Shown: positions 25,772 through 35,825, counted from the stretch's first letter. The stretch: 57,785 bases of DNA from Bacteroidaceae bacterium (GCA_017526905.1 JAFXQT010000045.1:1-57785); one strand, 5' to 3'. The notes: generated by a model not told the origin, from the sequence alone. A program made the numbers and translations.

Positions 25772-27985
25772 ATGAAATCCAAGCTTCACATACTGCTTCT
25801 GCTCACGCTGATGGGCTTGTTCACGGCCTGCGGGTCGGACAAGGCCGACGTGCATCCGTTGCAGCAGGCCGAGACGCTGATTGCCCACTATCCGGACAGC
25901 GTCAAGGCCTATGAGCGGTTGCTGCGCAGGGCTGTTGCGCAGGGCGAGGCACAGCACGACTGGCGTACCGCCTCGCGTGCGCTGCTGCTGTTGGCCGCAC
26001 AGGTGCAGTGGACCAACGAGGTCGAAGCCCTTGCGCTGGCCTACCAGGCGTTGGAACTGCACGACCGTGGCACGAAGGATGCCAAGGGGCGCCTGCAAAT
26101 ACAGTTGGCCATTGCCAACTATCTGCAGCAGACCGACGACATCGCCCGCGCGCGTACCTTATATAATCAGTGCATGCACACCGCCGAACGGTTAGGGCTG
26201 AACGACAGCCGTAACCTCGCGCTGGGGCACCTGGCCCAGCTGAGTCTTGTGGACAACCGCCCGCAGGAAGCCTTGGCTCTGGCGCAGCAAATGCGCCTGT
26301 CCGGTTCGGCCGACAGCCAGATGGAGCCCCTGTTCATTCTGGCCAACTGTTACATGCAGTGCAACCTCTTAGACCAGGCCCGGCAGGTGTATGAGCAGTT
26401 TGATACCTGCCAGAATGCCAAGACCCGCTACGTGGCTTTGCGCCATCTCACCGAGATAGCCATGCTGCAGGCCGATTTCCCAAAGGCTTCCTCCACGATG
26501 GATTCGGCCTTTTCCTGTGCCGAAGTCGTCTTTTTCCAGGCCATGAAGCAGAAGGACGACTACTTCCGCACCACCCTGGCGCAGGAACGTGAGGCCGAAC
26601 ACCTGAAGGCCCAGCGCCAGCAAACGTTCTGGCTGTTGCTGTTCGTGCTCGTGGTCGGCGTGTTCTTGGCGGTCATCACATTTATCGTGAGCAGGCACCG
26701 CCGTGCCATCCAGCAGCAGCGCCTGGCCGCCGAGCAGCACGAGCGCGAAGTGGCCGAGCAACGTCTGGAACACCAGGACACCATGATTCATATCCTTCAG
26801 AACTTCATCATAGAGAAGAGCGAGGTCATTCAGCGCCTGCGGGCCGAAGGCGACGAGAAGAAACAGCTCAGTGCCGACGACTGGCAAGATATGGAACAGA
26901 CGCTGGACAGCATCACCGACGGCTGGGTAGGCCGCCTGCGGGCCCAGCACCCCGACTTCCGCGAGGAGGACATCCAGCTGTGCATGCTCACCCGCATGAA
27001 GCTGACCAACCAGACCATTGCCGACCTCTATTTCATCACCCCGTCGGCCGTGAAGCACCGCAAACTTAAACTGAAGAAGGAAGGCTTTGGCGAGGCCAAT
27101 CCCGACGTGAAGCTGCACGATGTGCTGGCGCGCCTGCCCCTCCTGCTGCTCTGCCTGCTCATGCCCCATGGCCTGCGCGCCCAGCAGGTGCAGACACTCT
27201 GGCAGCCCACGCCGCTGTTGGAGCAGAGCCAGGGTGTGCATGTGACGAGCGCAGAATGGGACAGCCGTCACACCCGCGTGGACTTCCGTGTGGCTCATGC
27301 CGATGCCGCCACGTTCACCTTGCGCCCCACCATCTGCCTCTCCGACGAGGACGGCACCCTGCACCCCTGCGTGGAGGCTCGTGGCCTACGGCTTGGGGTT
27401 CCTACGGCGGTGCCTGCCGACAGCGCCCTCACCTTCACCTTGGTGTTTGATGCCCTGCCGCCCCTCACACGCCTGTTCGATATTATCGAAGATACCGTGC
27501 CGCAGGCCCGCCGCTGGATGGGCATTCACAGCGCCCTGCGTGCAGCCCGCTTCCCCGTGATGCGCGGCCGCCGTTCGGCAGCCGACACCATCCGTGCATC
27601 CGCCCGGCCCATCATCCGCCGTTTTGGGTTGCAGGCACTCTTGGATTCCGCCGATCCCGATTCCGTCTATCGGCAGCTCCAGCCCCAACTGTCGGTCTAT
27701 CGCGACTATGTGGCGTGGAAGTGGCGCCTCACGCCGGCCGAGGTCTATGAGCTGATGTCGCGTCCGGCCACCGTAGCCCAGCCCGTAGCTGGTGGCGCTG
27801 CCAAGCCGTCGCAGTACCGTCCGTTGTCGCGTCCGGCTTCGGACACTTCAACGCCGCCGGCAGCGGCCGCCCCCTCCAAGCCCCGTAAGACCAGCTTCTT
27901 CAGCCGCCTGTTCGGACGGAAGCAGAAAGCCAAGCCCATGTCCCGCTTCGAGCAGAAGATGCTGCAGGAGCAGCGCAAGTACTAA
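25772..27985 (+). CDS. TPR-membrane-HTH regulator fused to an exported-type domain
   Basis: A 737-residue protein with an unusual order. Residues 1-20 form a lipoprotein-like signal (LLLLTLMGLFTAC). TPR-like repeats run to ~270. A membrane helix spans 286-307 (FWLLLFVLVVGVFLAVITF). A helical linker leads to a helix-turn-helix at ~399-441 (EDIQLCMLTRM, TIADLYFITPSAVKHRKLKL), typical of Bacteroidales TPR regulators, which normally end about here. Instead the frame goes on: a perfect signal-peptide-like stretch (LPLLLLCLLMPHGLRAQQ, 455-472), a beta-rich domain (VDFRVAHADAATFTLRPTIC, FDIIED, GIH) resembling an N-terminal domain of secreted Bacteroidales thioredoxin-like proteins, a helical part and a basic tail. 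Either the HTH lies between two membrane spans or two genes have merged. The next gene starts 6 bp later. A TTG extension to 25736 is disfavoured. Confidence 0.78.
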   Translation: MKSKLHILLLLTLMGLFTACGSDKADVHPLQQAETLIAHYPDSVKAYERLLRRAVAQGEAQHDWRTASRALLLLAAQVQWTNEVEALALAYQALELHDRGTKDAKGRLQIQLAIANYLQQTDDIARARTLYNQCMHTAERLGLNDSRNLALGHLAQLSLVDNRPQEALALAQQMRLSGSADSQMEPLFILANCYMQCNLLDQARQVYEQFDTCQNAKTRYVALRHLTEIAMLQADFPKASSTMDSAFSCAEVVFFQAMKQKDDYFRTTLAQEREAEHLKAQRQQTFWLLLFVLVVGVFLAVITFIVSRHRRAIQQQRLAAEQHEREVAEQRLEHQDTMIHILQNFIIEKSEVIQRLRAEGDEKKQLSADDWQDMEQTLDSITDGWVGRLRAQHPDFREEDIQLCMLTRMKLTNQTIADLYFITPSAVKHRKLKLKKEGFGEANPDVKLHDVLARLPLLLLCLLMPHGLRAQQVQTLWQPTPLLEQSQGVHVTSAEWDSRHTRVDFRVAHADAATFTLRPTICLSDEDGTLHPCVEARGLRLGVPTAVPADSALTFTLVFDALPPLTRLFDIIEDTVPQARRWMGIHSALRAARFPVMRGRRSAADTIRASARPIIRRFGLQALLDSADPDSVYRQLQPQLSVYRDYVAWKWRLTPAEVYELMSRPATVAQPVAGGAAKPSQYRPLSRPASDTSTPPAAAAPSKPRKTSFFSRLFGRKQKAKPMSRFEQKMLQEQRKY

Positions 27986-27991
27986 CCCCAA

Positions 27992-30900
27992 ATGTCCAAT
28001 GCAGATACATTATATAATAATATGAGACGTGTTATGTGCCTGATTGATTGTTGCCGCTTCGCTTCGCGTATCGCGTGGCGTGGTTGTGGGGTGGGGCTGC
28101 TGTGCCTCGTTGCCCTTCTTGCTTTCACTCCGGTGGCCATGGCCCAGGAACCGGCCGAGGCCAGCATCGTGCCTGTTGCACCGCATCTCACCGTGTCGGC
28201 CCGTGTGGTCGATGCCGATACGGGCGAACCCTTGCCGCTGGTGGGCGTGTATGTGTCGGCCGAAACGAACACACTCACCAATTTCGATGGCGAGTTCAGC
28301 CTCACGGCGCCCCCCGATGCCGATGTGCGTTTCACCTGCATCGGCCGCTCCACCTTGACCTTCAAGGCTTCAGCCTTGCCGCCGGTGATCCGTATGTCCA
28401 TGCTGGCCAAGACCATGTCCGAGGTCACGGTGGTCAGCCTTGAGAACCTGTTGGTGAAGCTTGCCAAGAAGATGGAAAAAGGTTTCCAGCGGCACCGGAC
28501 GGACAATGCCTTCTACTTCTACCGGCAGACCTCCGTGATGGGTGGCAAGCAGGACATTGTCGAGGCCTTCACCAATGCCCAATCCGCCGTGAACCTGCGC
28601 AATGTGGAGTTCGTCAGCGGTCGGCATGGCGCCTTGTCGCGTCAGCGCTGGGAGCAGTCGGCCCTGCGCAACATGAACCTGCACCACATCATCGAGCTGG
28701 GTCCCATGACACTGCAGGTGCCTTTCTGGAACCGCCTCGTCACCCCGCTGTTGCCCGATCCTTTCCCCACCGTCCGTGGGCAGCGTGACGGCAAGTCCTT
28801 CTCGCTCAACTCCTACACCCATTCGGCCATCAGTTCCTTGCAGACCATCTACCATATCACGGCCGACGAACTTTCCGACGGCGATGAGCATCTTCTTGCC
28901 ATCCATCTCCGGCTGCGCGATGGCGTCAAGCTGGAGCAGCCCGTCATGACAGGCACACTCTACGTCAATCAACGCGAGCTCCAGGTGCTGGCTTTCGATG
29001 GGCAGGTGGAGAACATGCAGCTGCAGTTGCGCCGTTCCGAGTTGCAGGGGGCCATCAACATACCTGTGGCCATGAAGTTCCATATCGACTACCGCTACGA
29101 CCGCAAGTATGCCGAAGTGGCCGACCTGTCCATGGATACCTCGTGGGAGATTCAGGGTTCTGGCGATGACAAGCTCCCCCTGTTGGCCCAGCTGAACCAG
29201 TTCCAGACCCGCACCCTCCTGTTCAATGTCGAGCGTCAGAAACGGCTGCGCCGTGGCAAGTCGCGTGGCTATCGCGTCAGCGAGAATATGCTTGCTGCCG
29301 TTGCCGAGGCCGGCTACGACTCCACCCTGTGGGCCAACACCGATGTGGTGAAACGAACGGCCGAGGAAGAAGCCATTGCCAACGGCACACTGGACCGCGA
29401 GCAGCAGTTGCGCGACTCGCTCTACGCCTATGTCGGCTCCCTCTCGCCCCTGGCCCGTCTGGCCGACCGCCAGCGCCGCTTCGGCAACGTCATTCCGCAG
29501 GAGAAGGTGTATGTACACATGGACAACACCGGCTATTTCCTGGGCGACACCATCTGGTTTGCCGCCTATCTGCGCAAGACCAACACCGACACACCCAGCC
29601 GCATGAGTCGCGTGCTCTATGCCGAACTGTGGAACCACGACGGCTATCTGGTTGAGCGCAAGCTCATCGAGATGACCGACGGGCGCGGTCACGGCTTCTT
29701 TGCCCTGCCCGACACCCTCTACAGCGGCTACTTCGAGCTGCGGGCCTACACCCGTTGGCAGCTCAACTGGGGCCAGACCGAGCATCCGCACAACTGGGGC
29801 ACCGAGTACCTCTTCTTCAACAAGGCCATGGCCAAGGACTTCTTCCGCGACTATGAGAAGCTCTACTCGCGCGTGTTCCCCGTGTATGACAAGCCCAAGA
29901 CACCGGGCGACTTCTACAAGGACATGACCTTCCGTCCCCTGCGTCGCTACTTCAAGACCGAGCCCAAGGCGCCCGAACTGCGCCTCAGCCTCTTTCCCGA
30001 AGGGGGCAACCTGGTGGCCGGCGTGCCCTGCCGGGTGGCTTTCGAGGCCGCCACCGAGGAGGGCGAGGTGCGCGAAGGCACCCTTCAGCTCATGGCAGGC
30101 CAGCAGGTCGTTGCCACCGCCAGCACCGTGAACCGCGGCCGTGGCACCTTCAGTTTCACGCCCCAGGCCGGGCAGAAGTACGAGGCCGTGTTCCGCGACC
30201 AGCGGTGGCATGAGTTGCAGAAGGCTGCCGCCGCATCGGCTGCCCGCGCCGAACGGCGGGCGCTGCAACAGAACATGGAGAAGCACGAGGCGCGGCAGGA
30301 CATCAAGGGCGTCGAGCCCGAAGGCGTGGCCCTGCAAGTGGATCTGGACACCCTCAGCGGCACCTGGCAGTTCCGCATCGCAGCCTGTGGCAAGGCCGCC
30401 AGCCAGCCGCTGGGCATCACGGTGATGAACGAGGGGCGGCTTGAGCAGTATTGGGAACTGAACAACCCGCAGCCCAGCGCCGACTTCCATCTGCCGGCTT
30501 CCGCCCTTGCGGCCGGTGTGAACCAAGTCACCGTGTTCGACTCCATCGGCCATATCTATGCCGACCGCCTCTTCTTCGTCACCCGTCCGGACCTGACGCA
30601 ACACACGCTGCAGTTCACGGGCCTGAAGAGCCAGTACCAGCCCTTCGAGCCCATCGACTTCGATGTGACCGCAGCCGACGTGCTGCCCGATATGACCATC
30701 TCGCTGGCTGTGCGCGATGCCGTACACACCGACAACACCTTCGACTCGGGCAATATCATGACCGAGATGCTGCTTTCGTCCGAGATCAAAGGCTTCGTGC
30801 CCCAGCCCGACTACTTCTTTGAGCGCGACGATGCCGAGCACCGCACCGCCCTGGACCTGCTCATGCTCACCCAGGGTTGGCGCCGCTTCAACTGGCAGGA

Positions 30901-32566
30901 GCAGGCGGTGCCCGGCGCGTGGGACCTGACCCACCCGGCCGAGTACACCCAGATGGTGTCCGGCACGGTGCACCGCTATTCCACCCTCGATTTGGAACTC
31001 CGGCTGGGGCTGCTCTCCAATGTCGATGACTTAGAGCGTGAATACTACGAACATTACAGCTACGGCCGGACCAACTACGCCCGTGGAACCCCTATTGTGG
31101 GCTATGGGGAGTCGTACGTCGGCCAGCTGATGTCTCAGGACGAAGCAGCCAACCGTTCTTCGCGCCCGCGCTTCCGCTTCCTCAGCGCCAACGAATACAC
31201 CACCGACAGCTACATCAACCTGCAGGATGTGTACCAGAGCCGCTCCCGTCTCGGTGTCATAGCCGACACCCACAACGGCATCTATGGCTTGTACGGGCGT
31301 GAGTGGGGCAATGCCGACTACAACGTGCTGCGCTTCAAGACCGACAGGCACTACCGCCAGTTGCAGCGCGACCGCATGCACAAGACCGCCCGCCAGTATG
31401 TCGAGGAGGGCAACCTGAAGCACGACGTCACCGTGCATGCCGAGTTCGTCAACCCCTTCGATACCAAGAACGTGCTGGTGGGTGAGGCCATGACGCAGAA
31501 CGGCCGCTTCCTCATCGACCTGCCCCGCTTCACCGGTCAGTGCTATTTCCACCTGGCAGCGGCCGACACCACTCAGTGGAAGGCCAAGCGCGCCCGTTTG
31601 CGCCTGCGGAAAGGCCTCAAGGAGGACAAGACCGCCTGGGTGCGGCTACAGACCATGTCGGCCGACGACTGGCCCATGCCGCGCGTGGGTATGACCAGCG
31701 ATGGCTCTTCGGGGATGGGCGGTGGTGGTATTACTGAACCCATCACTATTGCTGGCAAGATGCCCGATCTGCCGGACTTCTACGTGCGCATCAACTTCCC
31801 CTATCCCCGCTGGATCAAGCCCTACACCTACTATCAGGTGCACAACGCGCCCCTGCACGAAGGGCGTCTGCCTTCCAGCCTGCAGACCGACGGCGTCCGA
31901 CTGCTGGACCAGGTCACCATTCGTGCGCGCCACGGCGGTCTGCGCCGCTTGGACTACAGCAAGCCGGCCTATGTGCTGGATGCACAAGAGGCGGCCAACC
32001 TGGGCATTGATGCCGGCATGAGCCAATATGCCTACCTGGCCGGCCATGCGGCGCGAGATGCTGCCATGGTGTTGGTGGGCGACATGGGCATGGCACGCCG
32101 TCCCGAATATTCCGTCTCCATCGACCAGATGGGGCCCGGCTACTGGTGGGACAACTACCAGCAGCAGCGCAATGGCCTGCTGTGCACCTTCGACAAGTTC
32201 TACATCTACACCGACTACTCGCCCCGTCGCGAGGGCGATGAACGCTTCGAACAGGCCAACCAGCCCGAGGTGCGTGTAGATATGCGCCGCAACCCCGAGG
32301 GCGAGGACCGCGCCGTGTTCATCAACCGCCACATGGTCCTGGACGGCTTCGCCTATCAGGAGGACTTCTACCACCCCGACTACAAGCGCAACCCGCCCGT
32401 CGAGGGGCAGAAGGACTACCGCCGCACCCTGTACTGGAACCCCGAACTGAAACTGAACGACCGCGGACAGGCCCACGTACACCTGTTCAACAACAGTCAA
32501 ACCACCTCCGTCCTGCTCGAAGCTGAAGGCCTGAACAGCGAGGGCGGCCTGATGTGGGGCAGATAA
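27992..32566 (+). CDS. giant exported carboxypeptidase-regulatory/macroglobulin-like protein A
   Basis: A 1524-residue envelope protein. A long signal peptide ends VAMAQ; the start may be ATG 27992 or, ten codons on, 28022. Residues ~65-135 are a carboxypeptidase-regulatory-like beta domain (VVDADTGEPLPLVGVYVSAE). Residues ~150-480 are beta-rich and vaguely DUF5686-like. From ~500 the protein aligns with the next gene: EKVYVHMDNTGYFLGDTIWF, GYFELRAYTRWQLNWG, FPEGGNLVAGVPCRVAFE (macroglobulin MG2-type strands), a plug-like segment (AYVLDAQEAANLGIDAG) and YVYTDYSPRREG-type C-terminal blocks (here YIYTDYSPRREG). I recall MG2-containing plug-domain proteins of this sort in Bacteroidales without a firm role. 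No thioester CGEQ motif was seen. It lies 6 bp after the fused regulator. Confidence 0.78.
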   Translation: MSNADTLYNNMRRVMCLIDCCRFASRIAWRGCGVGLLCLVALLAFTPVAMAQEPAEASIVPVAPHLTVSARVVDADTGEPLPLVGVYVSAETNTLTNFDGEFSLTAPPDADVRFTCIGRSTLTFKASALPPVIRMSMLAKTMSEVTVVSLENLLVKLAKKMEKGFQRHRTDNAFYFYRQTSVMGGKQDIVEAFTNAQSAVNLRNVEFVSGRHGALSRQRWEQSALRNMNLHHIIELGPMTLQVPFWNRLVTPLLPDPFPTVRGQRDGKSFSLNSYTHSAISSLQTIYHITADELSDGDEHLLAIHLRLRDGVKLEQPVMTGTLYVNQRELQVLAFDGQVENMQLQLRRSELQGAINIPVAMKFHIDYRYDRKYAEVADLSMDTSWEIQGSGDDKLPLLAQLNQFQTRTLLFNVERQKRLRRGKSRGYRVSENMLAAVAEAGYDSTLWANTDVVKRTAEEEAIANGTLDREQQLRDSLYAYVGSLSPLARLADRQRRFGNVIPQEKVYVHMDNTGYFLGDTIWFAAYLRKTNTDTPSRMSRVLYAELWNHDGYLVERKLIEMTDGRGHGFFALPDTLYSGYFELRAYTRWQLNWGQTEHPHNWGTEYLFFNKAMAKDFFRDYEKLYSRVFPVYDKPKTPGDFYKDMTFRPLRRYFKTEPKAPELRLSLFPEGGNLVAGVPCRVAFEAATEEGEVREGTLQLMAGQQVVATASTVNRGRGTFSFTPQAGQKYEAVFRDQRWHELQKAAAASAARAERRALQQNMEKHEARQDIKGVEPEGVALQVDLDTLSGTWQFRIAACGKAASQPLGITVMNEGRLEQYWELNNPQPSADFHLPASALAAGVNQVTVFDSIGHIYADRLFFVTRPDLTQHTLQFTGLKSQYQPFEPIDFDVTAADVLPDMTISLAVRDAVHTDNTFDSGNIMTEMLLSSEIKGFVPQPDYFFERDDAEHRTALDLLMLTQGWRRFNWQEQAVPGAWDLTHPAEYTQMVSGTVHRYSTLDLELRLGLLSNVDDLEREYYEHYSYGRTNYARGTPIVGYGESYVGQLMSQDEAANRSSRPRFRFLSANEYTTDSYINLQDVYQSRSRLGVIADTHNGIYGLYGREWGNADYNVLRFKTDRHYRQLQRDRMHKTARQYVEEGNLKHDVTVHAEFVNPFDTKNVLVGEAMTQNGRFLIDLPRFTGQCYFHLAAADTTQWKAKRARLRLRKGLKEDKTAWVRLQTMSADDWPMPRVGMTSDGSSGMGGGGITEPITIAGKMPDLPDFYVRINFPYPRWIKPYTYYQVHNAPLHEGRLPSSLQTDGVRLLDQVTIRARHGGLRRLDYSKPAYVLDAQEAANLGIDAGMSQYAYLAGHAARDAAMVLVGDMGMARRPEYSVSIDQMGPGYWWDNYQQQRNGLLCTFDKFYIYTDYSPRREGDERFEQANQPEVRVDMRRNPEGEDRAVFINRHMVLDGFAYQEDFYHPDYKRNPPVEGQKDYRRTLYWNPELKLNDRGQAHVHLFNNSQTTSVLLEAEGLNSEGGLMWGR

Positions 32567-32591
32567 ACAAAAACAATATAAACAACCAAAC

Positions 32592-35500
32592 ATGAACACA
32601 ATGAACAGAAACCGTTGCATGCACCTGTGGCGCCCCTGCTGCGCTGCCCTCTTGCTGGGGCTGCTCCTGCTGCCTTCGGCCCTCCGTGCACAGACCAAAA
32701 TCCCCACCACCCTCGACGGGTGGGCCGACCGCCTCACCCGTTTTGGCAAGGGCATCCCCCAGGAGAAGGTGTATGTGCACATGGACAACAACTGCTATTT
32801 CCTGGGCGACACCATCTGGTTTGCCGCCTACACGCGCCGCACCGACCGCGACCTGCCCTCTGGCGTGAGCAGGCTGCTCTATGCCGAGCTGTTCAACCAG
32901 GACGGTTATCTGGTTGAGCGCAAACTCATCGAGATGGTGGGTGGCCGCGGCAGCGGCTGTTTCGCCCTGCCCGACACCCTCTACAGCGGCTACTACGAGC
33001 TGCGTGCCTACACCCGCTGGCAGCTCAACTGGGGCCAGTACGAGCACCCGCATTCCGTCAAGGTGGAAGAGGAGTTCCAGTCGTTAGCGCTGGCCAAAGA
33101 GTACTACCGCGACTACGACAAGCTCTACTCCCGCGTATTCCCCGTCTATGACAAGCCCCGCACCCCCGGCGACTACGCCCACGACATGACGCTCCGTCCG
33201 CTGCGTCGCTATTTCAAGGACGACGAGCCCGAACCTAAGTTCCAGGTGGCACTCTACCCCGAGGGTGGACGCCTGGTGGGCGGCGTGCCCTGCCGCATGG
33301 CCTTCGAGGGCGTTGACCAAGAAGGTCAGACCTCGCGCGGCCGTGTCGTCGTGCGCGACAAGGCCGGCACCGAAGTGGCCAAGGCCGAGGCCGAGAACCG
33401 GGGCCGTGGGGTGGTGGAGTTCACCCCTCAGGTGGGGCAGAAGTATGAAGTCACCTTCTATTCCGACTCCGTCAACCGCAAGGGCCAGCCCATCGTGGCC
33501 AAGGCCACCATTGCCGACATCCAGGCCGATGGCGTGTCCGTACGTCTCAGTCAGGATGCAGCCCAGGTGCAGGTGCGCCTGGATGCCGCCGGCGCGGCGG
33601 CTGCTACCCAGCTGGGCGTCACAGTGATGCACCAGGGCGTGGTGGAGCGGTATTGGAAGATGGAGAACGGCCAGTGGATGGCAGACAATGCCCCGGCCAC
33701 CGATGCCCGCATCGAGACGAAGACCGACAGCCGTCAGTCCTCCATCTTCAACCTTCAGTCGTCGGCCTTCCAGCCCGGCGTGAACCAGTTCACCGTGTTC
33801 GATGCCGCCGGCCGCATCTATGCCGACCGCCTCTTCTTCGTGCTGTCCGATGCCCAGCTGCAGCCCACCCTCGCCGTGAGCGGTGCCGGGCAGAAGTACG
33901 AGCCTTTTTCGCGCATCCTGCTCAATGTGAAAGCACAGACGGGCGTTCCCTCCGGCACCCCTATCTCGCTGTCGGTGCGCGATGCCACCTATACCGACCC
34001 CGTGTATGACAGCGGCAACATCCTCACCGAGATGCTGCTGGCCTCCGAGATCAAAGGCTTCGTGCCCAACCCCGAGTACTTCTTCGAGGCCAACGACGAC
34101 GAGCACCGCCGCGCCCTGGACCTGCTCATGCTCACCCAAGGCTGGCGCCGCTTTGAGTGGCGCGAGATGGCCACGCCCGGCGTGTTTGAGCTGACACACC
34201 CCAACGAGCAGACCCAAGTGCTGGACGGTTCCGTGCGCGAGTACTATGCCCTGCGCAAGGAGAACACCGTGGACATGATGGTCATGGCCGAGCACATGGC
34301 CTTTATGGGTGCCAACGAGGAAGGCATCCGCGACGAGCTGCAGATGACCTTCGGTGCCCATGCCGACCTCTCGTTCCTGGATACCGAGTCCTGGCAGCAG
34401 ACGATGGATAGAATCGGCGCCGCCGACGCGGAAATCGAGGAGAGCAGCGAAACCACCACTGACCCCACTACCGAGCCCTCCGGCTCGTCTGATGCCGCTG
34501 TCACGGCCAACACCGTCGATGCGCCCACGTGGCTGGATCCGTCGCAGCAGAACATAGGCATGAGTCCCTTCCAGGGCTTCCGCTTCAACCCCTCGCGTGC
34601 CTTCGTCTCCACTGGCAGCACGCTCAGCCGCTCGCGCTCGTCCAACCAGTCGCAGCGCGTGTACTACGGCGGCGTCAGCACCCCGCAGACCAGCCAGAAC
34701 ACCGACCGTCCCTCGTGGCAGCGCCTGCTGCGCGACGAGACCCGCCTAAAGCGCGAAGTGCTGGTGCATGCCTTCTTCCAGCAGCCGGGTTCTGAGGGCG
34801 TGGTAGGCGAGATGACCACCGACAAGGGTCGCTTCCGCATCACCGTGCCCCATTTCTATGGCGAGTGCTATTTCCACCTGGCCGCCTCCGACACCACCAA
34901 GTGGCGCAAGGGACAACGCCACCAGTGGGTGGTGGTGAACGACGACGAGGAGGACGAGTTTCAGGAGTTCTACGTGCGCCTGAGCTTCCCCTATCCGCGC
35001 TTCATCAAGCCCTACAGCTGGTACCAGTGCCACCTGGCACCCTTGGCTTCCGAGAGCCTGGCACAGGACCGCCAGGACGGCTTCGCCCTGGACCGCAACC
35101 TGAAGGAGGTGGTAATCCGCTCCAAGCACGGCGGCCTGCGCAAGTTCGACCCCTCAAAGCCCGCCTTTGTGGTGGATGCCTATGAGGCCCTGAACGCGGC
35201 CATCGACGCCGGCCTGAACACAGGCCGCTTCAATGGCAACGGCCAGTTTGTGTCGAACGTGGCGCGCACCTACATCGGCGACATGAACATGGAGCGCCGC
35301 TACGAGGTGGAGACACGCCACGACGGGCGCAACTCCACCAGCAACGAGACCACCGGCCAGAAGGACTTCTACAACTACCTGTACAACCTGGACAAGGTGT
35401 ATGTCTATACCGACTATTCGCCCCGCCGCGAGGGTAGCACCCGCTTTGAGCAGGCCAACCAGCCCAAGGTTACGGTGGACCTGCGCAAGAATCCCGACGG

Positions 35501-35771
35501 CGGCAAGAATGCCACCTTCCGCGACCGCTATCTTATCCTGAAGGGCTTTGCCGGCGAGGACGACTTCTACCACCCCAACTACGCCGGGCGCAAGCCGGCC
35601 GCCGAGGGCGTGAAGGACTATCGCCGCACCCTGTATTGGAACCCCGACCTGCAGCTGGATGCCGACGGTCAGGCCACCGTCAGTTTCTACAACAACGGCA
35701 AGGAAACATACATCGAGGTGAGCGCCGAGGGGCAGGGCAACGACGGAACCCTGCTCTGGAGCGGCCAATAA
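32592..35771 (+). CDS. giant exported macroglobulin-like protein B (paralogue of A)
   Basis: A 1059-residue protein with signal peptide ...LLLGLLLLPSALRAQ. From residue 58 (EKVYVHMDNNCYFLGDTIWF) it matches protein A from residue 504 to the end; the N-terminal regulatory-like and middle domains of A are absent. Shared blocks: GYYELRAYTRWQLNWGQYEH, YPEGGRLVGGVPCRMAFEG, GNILTEMLLASEIKGFVPNP, LLMLTQGWRRFEW, YVYTDYSPRREGSTRFEQAN, KDYRRTLYWNPDLQL. It has unique low-complexity parts, such as ESSETTTDPTTEPSGSSDA near 620. It begins 25 bp after A, pointing to an old tandem duplication and one transcript. The pair may form a heteromeric envelope complex; this is inference. Confidence 0.8.
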   Translation: MNTMNRNRCMHLWRPCCAALLLGLLLLPSALRAQTKIPTTLDGWADRLTRFGKGIPQEKVYVHMDNNCYFLGDTIWFAAYTRRTDRDLPSGVSRLLYAELFNQDGYLVERKLIEMVGGRGSGCFALPDTLYSGYYELRAYTRWQLNWGQYEHPHSVKVEEEFQSLALAKEYYRDYDKLYSRVFPVYDKPRTPGDYAHDMTLRPLRRYFKDDEPEPKFQVALYPEGGRLVGGVPCRMAFEGVDQEGQTSRGRVVVRDKAGTEVAKAEAENRGRGVVEFTPQVGQKYEVTFYSDSVNRKGQPIVAKATIADIQADGVSVRLSQDAAQVQVRLDAAGAAAATQLGVTVMHQGVVERYWKMENGQWMADNAPATDARIETKTDSRQSSIFNLQSSAFQPGVNQFTVFDAAGRIYADRLFFVLSDAQLQPTLAVSGAGQKYEPFSRILLNVKAQTGVPSGTPISLSVRDATYTDPVYDSGNILTEMLLASEIKGFVPNPEYFFEANDDEHRRALDLLMLTQGWRRFEWREMATPGVFELTHPNEQTQVLDGSVREYYALRKENTVDMMVMAEHMAFMGANEEGIRDELQMTFGAHADLSFLDTESWQQTMDRIGAADAEIEESSETTTDPTTEPSGSSDAAVTANTVDAPTWLDPSQQNIGMSPFQGFRFNPSRAFVSTGSTLSRSRSSNQSQRVYYGGVSTPQTSQNTDRPSWQRLLRDETRLKREVLVHAFFQQPGSEGVVGEMTTDKGRFRITVPHFYGECYFHLAASDTTKWRKGQRHQWVVVNDDEEDEFQEFYVRLSFPYPRFIKPYSWYQCHLAPLASESLAQDRQDGFALDRNLKEVVIRSKHGGLRKFDPSKPAFVVDAYEALNAAIDAGLNTGRFNGNGQFVSNVARTYIGDMNMERRYEVETRHDGRNSTSNETTGQKDFYNYLYNLDKVYVYTDYSPRREGSTRFEQANQPKVTVDLRKNPDGGKNATFRDRYLILKGFAGEDDFYHPNYAGRKPAAEGVKDYRRTLYWNPDLQLDADGQATVSFYNNGKETYIEVSAEGQGNDGTLLWSGQ

Positions 35772-35825
35772 AGCACACCTCGGCACGGCCATGCCTGACT
35801 CTTTGGCTTTGCCGCACTGACAACG

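Noticed and set aside
27992-32566. True alpha-2-macroglobulin with thioester trap
   Set aside because: MG-type strands are seen but no CxEQ thioester or bait-like region was found; the call is limited to macroglobulin-like.
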